A program made the translations under genes and the position numbers. This document shows positions 10,985 through 22,164 of a DNA stretch of 64,000 nucleotides, piece after piece. Position 1 is the first letter of the stretch. Every line of letters starts with the position of its first letter. The notes beneath the pieces are model-generated. The model was not told the DNA's origin, ran no database searches, and saw only the letters and a program-made list of their open reading frames with translations. The DNA comes from Aulostomus chinensis (Eukaryota > Chordata > Actinopteri > Syngnathiformes > Aulostomidae), in NCBI GenBank assembly GCA_037954235.1, contig JBBMOA010000018.1:403501-467500 (forward strand), read 5' to 3'.

Positions 10985-13900
10985 GGAGAACGGGAACTTC
11001 CCGAGGACTAACCACTGTCCTCTGTGCTGGTGCCAGACGTGTCTCCACCCTCTGAGCAGGACGTTCCCCCCGGCGGTCAGCTTCAGGCGGAGGTTCCTGT
11101 CCGAGCTGGTCAGACGGGTCAGTGCTCCTGATGGAACCTTCCGGGGAACCATCAGTTACTTCCTGTTTATTGTTGTAACATGTGGAGGGACTGAGGTTCT
11201 CGCTGTGGGCGTGTCCTGTTGAGCTCTTTGTCCATTTTGGTCACATAGATCATGACAGAAATGTCAGTTTTGCTCTCAGATGATTGGGGTTGTGCTGTTT
11301 CCATAGAAACGCAGCCTAAACACTTGACAGGAGCAAAACTAACCCAGTCAGAATCAATCGATCAATCACGTCTCCGGTCTCGTCCTCTGCAGCTGGACGC
11401 CGCCGGCTGCGAGCCACTGGACGAGCTGTACGACACTCTGGCTGAGGTGGTGGGCGCCACGGAGGAGACAGAAGGATACAAGAGCTACTTCCTGGTACCG
11501 ACGTGCCACATGTCTGTTATAATATGAGAGATGAACCAGAAAGATCATGAACATGTTGTGTCTTCCACTCTGAGTGTTTCAGGTTGTACGTAGTGCAGGT
11601 ACATGTGTTTATCTACTTCCTGTGACTCTCTGATGTCACTACCTGCCTGTCATCCCTCCTGACTTCCTGTTTGGGTCCTGCAGCCTTATGGCGGTGCTAT
11701 CAGCCTGTTGGAAAATGTGGCGGTGATCTCAGAGGGAACAACAGGACTGGTGACCTGGGACGCCGCCCTCTACCTGGCAGAGTGGGCCCTGGAACACCCG
11801 CACACATTTGCTGGCAGGTGACCGCCACGAGAGAGAGGCTCGTTGACTGATTCAGTCCCAGGCAGCGTCACAGCTGATGATGGTTTCAAGTCACTAGAAT
11901 CAGCGTGGCTGTCCACGACCCCGAGACTGTTGTTGGACAGTTTAGCTGTTGTTAGCCGTCAGTCTCCGTTAGCTTCAAGCTAAATATAAGTGGCTGATTC
12001 CTCCTGCATTCTGGAGTCAAGACGATGCAGGAGTGAGCTGAAGACGCATCCACGTGTCCTCATCAACACCGTCTTGTGTGCAGGTCAGTCCTGGAGCTGG
12101 GCAGCGGCGTGGGCCTGACGGGCATCGCCATCTGTCGAACCTGCAGCCCATCCAGGTACGTTTTCAGCGACTGTCACCACAGCGTCCTGCAGAGACTGAG
12201 GGACAACGTGCAGCTGAACGGTCTACTGGAGAAGACGCCGCCTGCCGTCCTCGTGGAGGAGCTGGACTGGATGGCGGTGACGGACGAGCAGATGAGGGCG
12301 ATCGGGGCAGACGTCATCATTGCTGCAGGTCAGACGCAGTTTGTGCAGCAGCTGTGAGAAGGGAGGCGAGTTTCATCGAGCGCCTTTCCTACTCGTACAC
12401 AGCGAGGTTTGAAAGATCCCACGTTGGAAGAGAAAACTGATTCTCAGGTTTCTCTGACGCACGCCACTGCATCCCCTCTCAGTCGGGCTTCTTGCTCCCT
12501 CCTATTCCTGTGAATACTAGTAATATGAGTATAATACTCGCATTGCTAGTATTACGAGTATTACTAGTGATACTAGCCATGGGGGCCAATGGGACAACAA
12601 ACACGCTCAGTACTCAGTGAGAGCGAGTACAACTTGGCCAGTAGCAGCGTGCAGTATTCTTGCTCAGTGAGGACATTGACCTGCTGGGAACTAAGAAATG
12701 GAGCCTCAGGTTCTGGTGGTTTGTTCCACAGATGCCTCACCCTGCTTGGTTCTGGTACCAGGAACCGTTAGTAAACCCATCCCAGAGGAGCTTACGGGTC
12801 TGGACGCCAGCACAGGGTTCCTCCCTGGAGATTAAGTCAACACGGGCTAATAATTTGAAGTAACATTTATTTACATTCATAAAATTTCAATCAATTTACA
12901 TTTAAACTGCTCTGTTGCTGCCAAGGTCCCAGGTCCCAGGTCCCAGGTCCCAGACTGATGTCGTTACCTGCTCATTGGTGACACTGACAGAAGGTCAGTG
13001 ACCCACTGATGACTCATTATGGAGCCTTGAACGTGAGCAGCGAGCTCATTAATAACTGAAATATGAGAGAAGACCAGGCAGCAGAGGGAACATTGGGGGC
13101 TCAGGTGTTGAGCCTGAGGGAGATGGAGGGGGCGGAGTCCTCCCCGGACCTGCTGTCCTCGCTGGCGGTCTCCCAGGTCTCTCCTGCGGCTCCGCTTTCT
13201 CTTCTGCTACAAACAAACAAACCGGACTCTGACGTCACGGCGGGACGGCGTCGCAGTGCTGACGTGTCCGTCTCTGACCTGCTGGCCGCCGCCGTGGACG
13301 CTCCGTGTCCCGGAAGCCTGGTGACAGAGCCATCGCGTTAGGACTGTACCGGATTACGTCACAGTAGAACCAAACACCGAGAACCCGTGAAAGAAGAGAC
13401 TTGTCGCGTCTCCGGGGTGGAAACGGCCCCGCCGGGGCGGAGGCTCGCGAGCAACGTTAAACTGTGACAACCTACGCGAAGAAAACCGTCCAAACCGGGA
13501 CAACGGAGGCGACCCGCACCTGTCCAGCAGCAGACGAGCCAGGTCGGCGTCCCTCCGCAGCCCGAGCCGGTCCCGCAGTTCCCGCCAGCGCGGAAGGGCC
13601 ACGCCGATGTTCACGCGCGTCGCAGCTCTGCTCCGGTCGCTCGGAGTCCCGGAGAGGTTCGGTTCGGCCTCGACCGTCTTCTGCATAACGGAGGAGCTGA
13701 GCGCCCGCGAGAGACAACACTCTCCTTCGGTGGTAGTGCACCGCTTTTACTGCCACCCGCCGGAGAGTGGCCGCACTGCAGGCCCGCATCAGCAGAACCC
13801 AGACCCAGAACGCTCAGGTGTAAAACCTCTTGATAGGAAACTCCGAGTTCCCGGTCTCAGAGCAGCTGATTGGTGTTGAATTAATCAACCCTGCTCCTGC

Positions 13901-14670
13901 AAGAGTGTTGAAAGCCAAGCCAAATGGCGCCGAGCAGAGAGGCGCAGGTGGCCGCCACAGGATACGTCACACCTGGTCCTCCCGAGTTTGTCGTGTCCTC
14001 CATCTGCGTCTCTCCACTCGGCGCCGGATGAGCCTGACAGCCATCAGCTTTTGATGGGTTGTCAGGGAAGCAACCGTTTTTCTTTTTGGCACAGACGCCT
14101 CCATCGAACAGTGAACAGAGGGGACGGGGGGTCGACTGCGTATGTGGCGTGCGCTCTAACCACTTGACCAGCTGAGTCAAGTTTTCTATAAACCCAGAAG
14201 GTTCCGCAGGAGAAGGTTCCTACTGGGGCCGAGAATAGAAACAGAGGGAAGGTTCTAGAGTAACAGGGGTTCTCGCTGTCTCTTGCAAGAACTGAACCGA
14301 ACTAGAACTGGTTCTGGTTGGACAGCAGCCACAGGGATCATCTGTGTGTGCTGCAGACGTGGTGTACGACCCCGCCGTGGCAGGCCGTCTGGTGGAGCTG
14401 CTGTCCCGGGTCCTGAGGGAGTCGCCCACCCAGGCGATCATCTGCTCCGCCATTCGCAACCCGGACACCTACAGCGTGTTCAAGCAGCAGCTGGGTAAGA
14501 CGGTGGCTGATGGCGTCAGAATGTTGGTGGCTCAGTGACATCCTGAGCAGAGTTTGTTTGTTTTGACAGGAAACGCCGGGATCAGTCATCATGTGATCAG
14601 CGGCGCTGTCAGCTGTGTGTTTCCCCACAGCAGAGTCTCTCCAATAGAAATGATTCAACTGTCCATGTGA
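10483..14670 (+). CDS. eef2kmt: EEF2KMT, eEF2-lysine methyltransferase
   Basis: This is a seven-beta-strand SAM-dependent methyltransferase (FAM86A) that trimethylates Lys525 of elongation factor eEF2 in the cytosol. Exons: 10483-10602, 10863-10925, 11037-11117, 11393-11494, 11684-11817, 12084-12328, 14357-14494, 14570-14670. All introns are GT-AG and the frame is continuous, giving 327 aa, close to the human length of about 330. Visible landmarks are the N-terminal FAM86 segment (FFAASRLAGFPW), PLDELYDTLAEVV, GTTGLVTWDAALYLAEWALE, SAM motif I LELGSGVGLTG in exon 6, and IIAADVVYD across the exon 6/7 junction, the D-V-V-Y post-motif of this family. The protein ends in a short C-terminal strand (MIQLSM). 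The start is the only ATG in frame with FFAASRLAGFPW. Intron 7 (2 kb) holds the candidate antisense gene at 13101-13686. Confidence 0.96.
10933..10981 (+). repeat. (CA)n microsatellite at eef2kmt intron 2 start
   Basis: About 24 CA units beginning seven bases into intron 2, directly after the donor GTAAACA. Confidence 0.95.
11925..12035 (+). repeat. Fragment of dispersed GTTAGCTTCAAGCTAA repeat
   Basis: Holds GGACAGTTTAGCTGTTGTTA, GTTAGCTTCAAGCTAAA and CTGCATTCTGGAGTCA. These match longer copies at 30600-30890, 56560-56775 and 63486-63775. It lies in eef2kmt intron 5. Confidence 0.7.
12866..12871 (-). terminator. Poly(A) signal for candidate antisense gene
   Basis: AATAAA on the minus strand (TTTATT on plus), about 230 nt downstream of the TGA at 13103-13101. 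It supports the view that the antisense ORF belongs to a real transcript. Confidence 0.4.
12923..12955 (+). repeat. Short (CCCAGGT)n tandem repeat
   Basis: Four units of a 7-bp repeat, GTCCCAG, in eef2kmt intron 7. Confidence 0.8.
13101..13686 (-). CDS. Candidate nested two-exon gene, 90 aa, function unknown
   Basis: On the strand opposite eef2kmt, inside its last long intron and in a CpG-rich block. Exon 1 is 13686-13520, starting ATG CAG AAG and ending CTGGACAG|GTGCGG. Exon 2 is 13206-13101, after a T-rich acceptor TTTGTTTGTAG. The spliced frame is open and gives 90 aa. Residues about 23-56 form a compact conserved-looking block beginning TRVNIGVALPRWRELRDRLG and ending LARLLLDS. It has the charged amphipathic character of a small helical domain and resembles, from memory, N-terminal segments of several uncharacterised fish proteins. 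The second exon is acidic and Ser-rich (ETWETASEDSRSGEDS). An AATAAA lies 230 nt downstream. The unspliced exon 1 frame would instead give 110 aa. No signal peptide or membrane segment is seen. It could be a decayed or lineage-specific gene, or an open frame by chance in CpG-rich DNA. Confidence 0.5.
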
Positions 14671-14681
14671 CAAGTGAAAGG

Positions 14682-14687
14682 TTTATT
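14682..14687 (-). terminator. alg1: alg1 poly(A) signal overlapping eef2kmt end
   Basis: AATAAA on the minus strand, about 145 nt past the alg1 stop and only 12 bp beyond the eef2kmt stop codon. Cleavage 10-25 nt further on would fall inside the eef2kmt terminal exon. A plus-strand ATTAAA at 15058-15063 may serve eef2kmt, so the two transcripts would overlap tail-to-tail. Confidence 0.6.
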
Positions 14688-14832
14688 TACAAATGTACAT
14701 GAGAAGTTCTTCACCTCGCCATCATTCTACACACCGCCACATCAACCTGACATGGCGCCATTCTCTCCTGGTTCTGACCCAATTCAAAGTGCTGCTTCCT
14801 CTGTTCTCATGATTCAGGCAGGATCCAGTTTA

Positions 14833-17800
14833 TCACTGGCCATAGAACAGAGGTAGAACATTGTGGTCCCAGTTGTCGTCCCATCGCCGCCCCCTGCTGG
14901 CTCGGAGGTTCCTCCTGAAGTCCCCCAGCCTCCCCTCTGACCCGGGGAACCCTGACAGCAGCAACTGAAGCACAGAGGCACCACGAGTTAAAAGCCGCCA
15001 CGAGTCCATCACCGTCATCATGAACGTCAAAATATCCTCGACGATAAAGTGTAACTGATTAAAGACAACAGCTGTCGAGCTCACTGTTGCTCGGGAACGT
15101 TCCACTTTCATGATATTCTACTTTACAAACTTAATTTGGATGCAACTTAGTATGTTGGTGTTTCAGCACTGGCCACAGGGTGGCGCTGTGCGCTGACTCC
15201 TGGAGGGGGAGAAACCAGACCAGACGAATCAGCAGGACTGAAGCAGTAACGCTGCTGTGGCGCCCCCTGTGGGTTATGTGTTGTCGCTTCATGAGCTGGA
15301 TTTGACCCACCTCAGGGTGCAGACCTCAGGTCGCCAGGCCACATCCATCACCTGTCACAAACTACTGACAACCAAACAACTTGATTTGGGACTGACAGGT
15401 GCGGCTCACCTGGAGCTGCTGGGCCAGTTCCTGAGCGTCTCTGAAGATCAGTCCGTTCTCCTCGTGCTTCACCAGCTCGTCTAGACTGGAGCGAGGACAC
15501 GACTCGCAGGTTTGTTAATGGAAAACAGATTCATTGAACTAATCAGTGACCTTCGTATTCATTTACTTTCAAAGTTATTCTTTTATCACTTTGATTCCTG
15601 TATTTCTTCACCTGCCCGTGAACGAGCGGCGCATCCTGCTGCTCCAGGCTTCACAGCCGTGGTGGACTTGGACTCGTTTGTGCACTCAATTATCAATAAA
15701 AGTAGCAATCAGGTAACTTCTGATGGCCTCCAGCCTGCTAACTACACATCTGCTCCTGGTTTGATGAGACATTTCTACTCATGGTTGGGTGACACAATTT
15801 CATGATGCATCCATGACAGAGCAGGTGAAACCTGAGGCCAATAAACTGTTTGAATTGAAGTGGGCGGGACATCAGCTGGCAGGTGTGGTGAGCAGCAGCA
15901 GGAATCAAACACTCACTGACCAGGGGAAGTGGATGGCGCAGACGGGCAGACAGCAGCCAAACATGTCCACCACCTTCATGGGCAGGTCCAGACCGCTGGA
16001 CGACTTGTGGAGACACACGCCCAGATCAGCTGACCCTGGAGCACAAACACCCAGCCGCTGAGTCCCAGGCCACCAGAACACTGACCAGATCCAGACTAGG
16101 GATGGGGATCGTGTGGCATTTTAGGGACCCCCCCCCCCATAAGAAGCCAAATGAAGATTTAACAGAGGACACTTCCCGAAGAACTCAACTCCTGGTTAGT
16201 TCAATGTTCGTGAAAGAAGTTAGAACTTCTTTATGGGGACCGGGTAGTCACTGCATTAATTTGGTTCCTGCTTGGAACTGAATTTCAGGACCCAACTCCA
16301 ATCCTCTACTCCTCATAGAAGTACTAGCAGCTACACTACTCCTATGATACCATCCCTAATACTTATACTGCACTACTTACTACTGTCTATACTACCGCCA
16401 GGTTCATGCATCTGATCTGGTTATAATCTGGTACTAGCGGACAGGAAGTGGTGGTGCCAGACAGGAAGTGGCGTCTCACCTAACAGGACCGGGTAGTCTT
16501 CGGCCTCCAGCCAGGGAGTGCAGAACCTCACTCGTTCGAACTGCAGAGAGTCTATCAGCGTCTTGTAGTGTTCCTTCTGAGGACCTTTACCTGCAAACAC
16601 CAATGAGAACTCAACGCCACTGACACTGAGTGACAGCTGATAGCTGAGGAGGCGGAGCTTTACCTGTGATCACACAGATTAACGAGGGTAAACAAGCTCC
16701 TGCTCTGATGAAACCTTCGTAGTCTGCAGAAAACAAACACACCAGGAATGAAAGAAAGACACACCTGACTTTGTTTCTGAGCTCAAGGTCAAAGCTTCAG
16801 TACCTTCAAGAGCCTGCAGGAGGACGGAGAAGTCCTCGTCCTCTGTGGACAGACAGAGACACATGGGTACAAAGACAGCTGATGCACCATGAGTGAAAGA
16901 TGGCGTTCAGCCATCCATCGTCATTAACCCTAAACAGCTGCTGGAACAGTTCCAATCACAGTATCATGATCTCAAGTCAGAAGAACATCAACCTGTCCAG
17001 CTGGTGCTGCTGAGCAGCAACGCTGGACGATCCGCCCTCAAGGTCACCGTGTCATCGCTGAGGTTACGAACTGAGAAGACTGTCCTCTCCACCGTGCCAT
17101 CATCTTCCTCACACCTGGATAACACAGCGGGTCTGCTGGTGAGCATGCTGGCTCTTAAAACAGTAACAATTCCACAAATGTACAACGGAAAATTCAGGTC
17201 ATTTTCCAAAATGTCAACTTCAATGGAAGTTAGAGGAGAAGACAAAGATCGTCCTCTCAGGTCCAGGCTAGTTAGCTTAGCCCGATGGCTGCTAGTGGGT
17301 GGGAAGTGTTAGCATCAGCTAGCTTAGGTCCAGGCTAGTTAGCTTAGCCCGATGGCTGCTAGTGGGTGGGAAGTGTTAGCATCAGCTAGCTTAGGTCCAG
17401 GCTAGTTAGCTTAGCCCAATGGCTGCTAGTGGGTGGGAAGTGTTAGCATCAGCTAGCTCAGGTCCAGGCTAGTCAGCTTAGCCCAATGGCTGCTAGTGGG
17501 TGGGAAGTGTTAGCATCAGCTAGCTCAGGTCCAGGCTAGTTAGCTTAGCCCAATGGCTGGTAGTGGGAGGGAAGTGTTAGCATCAGCTAGCTCAGGTCCA
17601 GGCTAGTTAGCTTAGCCCAATGGCTGGTAGTGGGTGGGAAGTGTTAGCATCAGCTAGCTCAGGTCCAGGATAGTTAGCTTAGCCCAATGGCTGGTAGTGG
17701 GTGGAAGTGTTAGCATCAGCTAGCTCAGGTCCAGGCTAGTTAGCTTAGCTCAATGGCTGGTAGTGGGTGGGAAGTGTTAGCATCAGCTAGCTCAGGTCCA

Positions 17801-20747
17801 GGATGCTGGTGTGTCCAGCAGGAATCCTCCTCCTCCTCCTCATCAGTAGCAGCAGTCGCTCTTCTATTCCTCAACAAACGTTTGGTTCTGTTGACCCAAG
17901 TTCCAGTGGAGCTTTGGAGGTGCTGCGTCAAATCACTGCTCCCAGTCAGGAAAGTAGTTCCGGCTACGTGTCTGATTCTACCACTACAACGTCTCCTCAT
18001 GTTAAACTGGTATTCATCACCAAGGTTACCACAACCCTCCTGATATTAATGCAGGCAGAGACGGAGCTACGCTAACACTTCCCACCCATTACCAGTCATT
18101 GTGCTAAGCTAACTAGCACTACACATGAGACTCACATATTGGGAAGTGGACTGAGCAATGATGGTTCTGAGCACCTTGACAGGTAGATGTGACATCATTC
18201 TTGGATGACTCACCTGCTTGGTTGGAAGACAGGATAGGTATTGCCGAGTCTGGTAAAGAGCTGGTGCTGCAGGTTCAGGGGGGTCTCTGTGAATATGGCT
18301 GCCGGTCGGTCATATAGCGTGGTCGCCCTGCAGATATCAGACATTTATGACGGTAACAGGGTCTGTCACCATAACAGCAGCACAACCACCACCACATGTC
18401 ACAGGTGAAGCTCAAAGATGGACGTCGCCTGTGGGTGTCTTTAGCTACACAGACGTATGAGAGCAAACCAAGTCCTACTTGATGCTCCAGTTTCCCAGCA
18501 GGTCGCCCCTCATGGCGTTGGTAACACACAGGTTGTGAGTCGCCAGAGGGCCGAAGAAGTGTTCGTACCTGGATGGAGGGAAAAAATGAACATTAAGGCA
18601 TTGCTGTGACATTCGAGAGCAGCGGAACAGTCATGATGGATACTGACCATCGAGCCAGCCGAACCAGCACGTGTGTCGGGCCCAGACTCAGCGCCATGAT
18701 GGTGTAACCGTAGTTGTGCCAGTCGATGACCAAGCTGCTGCCACGCAGGACACTCACCAGCCAGGCCACTGCTATACCGGGGAGCCCCGGAGGATTCTGG
18801 GACACAAGGCCTTTGTTATTGCCTCGTCTCAAGTCTCTTCGTTGTCCAGTGAGGGATCATAAAGGAGGTGGCGCCACGCGTGTGCACCACGTTCCAGCTG
18901 CACTTTGTTTACACCAGAAGCGCCACGGCACGTCTCAGAGGCACGCCGCCTCGCTACGCAGTGAATTTGGTTTCGAGGGAAAGTGCATCAATCTTCACAA
19001 AGCAGAGAGACAGGAAGTCCCTGCAGGAGTCGCATAGAGCGTCTGGTCAATTTTCAAAATAAAACACCATGTGTAAACTCTACATCGCACCAACAGACGG
19101 AACGTGGACTCCAGTAACGTGGTAGAAACACAAAAAAACAAATCAGCAGAATCTGAGCACGCCGAAGCTGGCGCGACGGGGTCGAAAGGCTGCCGGGAAG
19201 CTGCAGCTGTGCAGTGGACAGATGCGATCGTGTCAGAGTGGAACGCTGCACGGGCAGAAATGAGGGTTAGAATGCCATCAGAGCAGGTCTAGAACCCCCC
19301 AGAACCTCAGCAGAACCGGACTGTGGCATAAAGCAGCTGGTCAACTCTTGTCAGAGCCGCCGGGCTGTGACGTGACAAACCTGCATGAGAAGGTGTGACT
19401 GGAGCTTCATGGTCAGCAGCAGGTGAAGAAGCTGCAGCACCTGAACGGCCACCTTCATCGCGTAGGTCAGAACTTTGGGTCCCACTGGAGGAGAGAAACT
19501 TTACTTAGAGAGGGAGAGAACACAGGCACATAGAACCTGCTCGGTTCTATAGAGGGACCAAGGAACATATTACCTAGAACACGTTTCACTTCTGCCAACG
19601 AGATGATTGAGATTCTCTCATCTCTCAGCACGTCCTGATGAGGTCTTGAGTCTGGAAACAGCGAAGACGGTGGAACGTCTGATTATCATTTCAACACAAA
19701 AATGCCCTGAAAGGTCTCAGCGTCTCCAGCGTGCTGTTTTTGGACCAAACCAGAAATTTGCACTTTTGACCTTGACCTTCAGAAACGCACCAGATATTCA
19801 CAAGAACCTGACAAGTACAGAGAACAAACAGCAGGTTCTTTGCTTGAGGGTCTTTCTCATCTCCACACGAGCATTTTTAACACGGTTGTTGTGTTTGAGT
19901 CATGTGACACTACTGAAGTACTGATGGGTAATAAATTGAGAGAGAAGTAAGTCCTTTGCTCATCGGCTTGGGCGCCAACTGATTTCTCGTTGCGTCCCAG
20001 TGCTTCCTGCTGGTCATTAGAAAGAATGCAGGTTTAAGGCCTCATCCACTCCTCCGAAGGTCTGTGGTTACGATGAACCGCTCTCTGAGGAAGCTGTTAG
20101 GGGTCCTACAACGGCCGAAGGACGCACCACTGACCAGCTGGACATCGGAAGACACTCTGAACAACATGAGGCATGCTGCCGCCTGCAGAAAGTCGTTTCA
20201 GTTACAGCCTCACAAACATGAAGGCTTAATATTTCTCTTGATACCTGAGCAACTGACCTTTGACCTCTGGAAATAACAATTGTGAGTTTTCTGAGTTTTT
20301 AGCAGAAAACAGGAGGCAAACGATAACAAACCAACTGGTAGCCTTGCTTCCATGGTCCCCCGCGGACAGTTTAACACATTAAAGTAGCTGGTATGACTGG
20401 TTGGTTTCCGGTGACTGAATGAATGAAGAACCGATGGAACCGATGGTCCTCCTACCTAGGAACCCGACAAACGTCACGTGATAACCGTGTCTGCTGAGGG
20501 ACAAGGCGTGATACTGCATCCGAGGACTGCGACCTATGTCCCCCAGGACCAGCACGCACACCCGCCGGCCAGTCCCGCCGTCACGCTCCCGCAGCCCGCG
20601 CAGCCCCAGAGACACCAGGACAGCGGCGACAGCCACACACGCCGCCGGCCATGTTGCCCCGCATCCCGCGGCCGACCAAGCCACCAGAGCAGCCAGGAGC
20701 AGCACCGGAGCCGCCAGGAGGAGAGCGAGGCCAGTGTACGCCGCCAT
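14833..20747 (-). CDS. alg1: ALG1, first mannosyltransferase of N-glycan precursor
   Basis: ALG1 (GT33) adds the first, beta-1,4-linked mannose to GlcNAc2-PP-dolichol from GDP-mannose on the cytosolic face of the ER. Exons in transcript order: 20747-20456, 19651-19574, 19484-19381, 18796-18648, 18568-18479, 18327-18214, 17114-16993, 16842-16804, 16723-16664, 16590-16480, 16035-15921, 15485-15410, 14964-14833. All splice GT-AG with continuous frame, giving 493 aa (human 464). The longer N-terminus carries a hydrophobic anchor rich in Ala/Leu/Val (residues about 5-50), then VLGDIGRSPRMQYHALSL, QNPPGLPGIAVAWLV, VIDWHNYGYTIM, CVTNAMRGDL, LLLSSTSWTEDEDFSVLL, CVITGKGP, CTPWLEAEDYPVLLG, SSSGLDLPMKVVDMFGC and HEENGLIF, the donor-binding C-terminal lobe. 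Intron 6 (17115-18213) holds a 67-bp minisatellite. A UPRE core lies 19 bp before the ATG. Confidence 0.96.
17261..17805 (+). repeat. 67-bp minisatellite in alg1 intron
   Basis: About eight head-to-tail copies with a 67-bp period, each starting GTCCAGGCTAGTTAGCTTAG and ending near GTGTTAGCATCAGCTAGC. Copies differ by a few substitutions and one-base gaps. Isolated inverted copies lie at 18070-18117 and 25724-25850. Confidence 0.95.
18070..18117 (-). repeat. Inverted single copy of the 67-bp unit
   Basis: GCTAACACTTCCCACCCATT and CTAAGCTAACTAGCA are the reverse complement of the array unit at 17261-17805, about 260 bp beyond its end. Confidence 0.8.
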
Positions 20748-20765
20748 AATTGTTTATGCTTGTGA

Positions 20766-20773
20766 TGACGTGG
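20766..20773 (+). promoter_or_regulatory. UPRE-type TGACGTGG upstream of alg1
   Basis: TGACGTGG is the core of the unfolded-protein-response element bound by XBP1/ATF6. It lies 19 bp upstream of the alg1 ATG, which itself sits in a YY1-like ATGGCGGCG context. The role in ER stress is an inference from the motif and the ER function of the gene. Confidence 0.5.
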
Positions 20774-20914
20774 ACCGCTGAGGAGGAGGAGCTACTGGTT
20801 TAAAGGGACCGCGGTTGAGTTTTGGTCGTTAAGAGGCGCCAGAAGCACGTCACTTTACTTTCATTACCATTTCATGCCAAAAATATTTCAGAATATCAAA
20901 CCAATCTGGAAAGT

Positions 20915-21485
20915 GGCCCGGTGGAGCAGTGGTCCTCCCTGTGGCCCCCCAGCAAGAAGGTTGTGGGTGGAGCAGTGGTCCTCCCTGTGGCCCCCCAGCA
21001 AGAAGGTTGTGGGTGGAGCAGTGGTCCTCCCTGTGGCCCCCCAGCAAGAAGGTTGTGGGTGGTGCAGTGGTCCTCCCTGTGGCCCCCCAGCAAGAAGGTT
21101 GTGGGTGGAGCAGTGGTCCTCACTGTGGCCCCCAGCAAGAAGGTTGTGGGTGGAGCAGTGGTCCTCCCTGTGGCCCCCCATCAAGAAGGTTGTGGGTGGA
21201 GCCCCGGCTGCAGCACGGGGTCTTTCTGGGTGAGTCTCCATGTTCTCCCTGTTCCTGCTGGGTTCTCTCTGGTACTCCAGCTTCCTCCACAGTCCAAAGA
21301 CATCAAGAGGGACCAGGTTAATCCAGACTCTAAATTGACCGTAGGCGTGGCTGGGAGAGCCAATGGTTGTCTGTCTCTATGTGTTGGCCCTGCCATGGAC
21401 TGGTGACCTGTCCAGGGTGAAGGCTGCTGGGATAGGCTCCACCCCCACCACCCTCAACAGGAGGAGAGGGGGAGCATGGAGGGAA
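20915..21485 (+). repeat. Fish interspersed repeat with a tandemly amplified head
   Basis: The repeat head (GCAGTGGTCCTCCCTGTGGC ... AGCAAGAAGGTTGTGGGTGG) occurs six times in tandem with a 46-bp period from 20921 to about 21196. The body follows once (21197-21485): TCTTTCTGGGTGAGTCTCC, CTCTAAATTGACCGTAGGCG, GGTGACCTGTCCAGGG and GCTGGGATAGGCTCCACC. The body is nearly identical to copies at 24590 and 44860. No coding capacity is seen; the open frames across it are repeat artefacts. Confidence 0.9.
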
Positions 21486-21489
21486 AACA

Positions 21490-22164
21490 CAGGAATCTAA
21501 CGTATCCACGCTTGTACTGATGAGATGGTTTGATACCAGCAACCAACACGACTTAAACCAAGCAAATCAATGACCGCTACAGCCCCGTCAGAGCCTTACA
21601 GTCGGACAAATGGTTTTGTTTTCTGTTGTTTTAAAGAACATGAGGTCGATCAGAAGGATTTGGAGTGAATGATCAGTCGAATCAAACTCCGTCACTCTGT
21701 TCAGTTCTTCCTTCGGTCACTTTTGAAGCAACTGAAGCTTCAGGGTCTCAGTTGAGACCTCACGAACCGGTTCCTCTCGTATCAGCGTCTTCCAGTGATG
21801 TTTCAAACAGAATTTAGAGGAACGTATAGAAATGCATCAGATTTACTCTGGACACTAGCTGGAGCATTTGAGCCTCCTGAAGCTCAGCAGGCGGCAAAGT
21901 GCTCAGGACCGCCCTCAGAAATCAGGGAGGACGGTATCGGCTCCTCGGCCTGCAGATATCGGTCTTTGACAGCTTGCATCAGTCTGAAACGTAACGGCGC
22001 AGTTTGGCTCAAGACTCTTCATCATCATCGTCTGGAGTTTATGATGAAGGAACAACGATAAGAAAATGGCTCATGGGATTTACCAGATAAAGAACAACTT
22101 TCAGGGTGTTGACGTGTTTTTCCAGCACGATCCCTCTGTCAATATATCGCCTTGTTTGTACATG
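21490..22164 (+). other. Intergenic sequence, no feature seen
   Basis: Between the interspersed repeat and the TATACA tract. No exon-like frame, RNA gene or repeat family is recognised here. Confidence 0.5.

Noticed and set aside
13063..13341. Plus-strand 92-codon frame in eef2kmt intron 7
   Set aside because: It is the shadow of the antisense candidate's exon 2 and the adjacent CpG-rich intron. No plus-strand splice context links it to eef2kmt, whose frame joins cleanly from 12328 to 14357.
17800..18000. Possible extra alg1 exon with an acidic EEEEED stretch on the minus strand
   Set aside because: Joining the exons 18327-18214 and 17114-16993 directly keeps the frame and the family length. 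Candidate acceptors here lead to stops.
20822..21406. 194-codon plus-strand frame with Trp/Pro/Gly repeats
   Set aside because: It spans the six tandem heads and body of the interspersed repeat. The same C-terminal peptide appears at every other copy.
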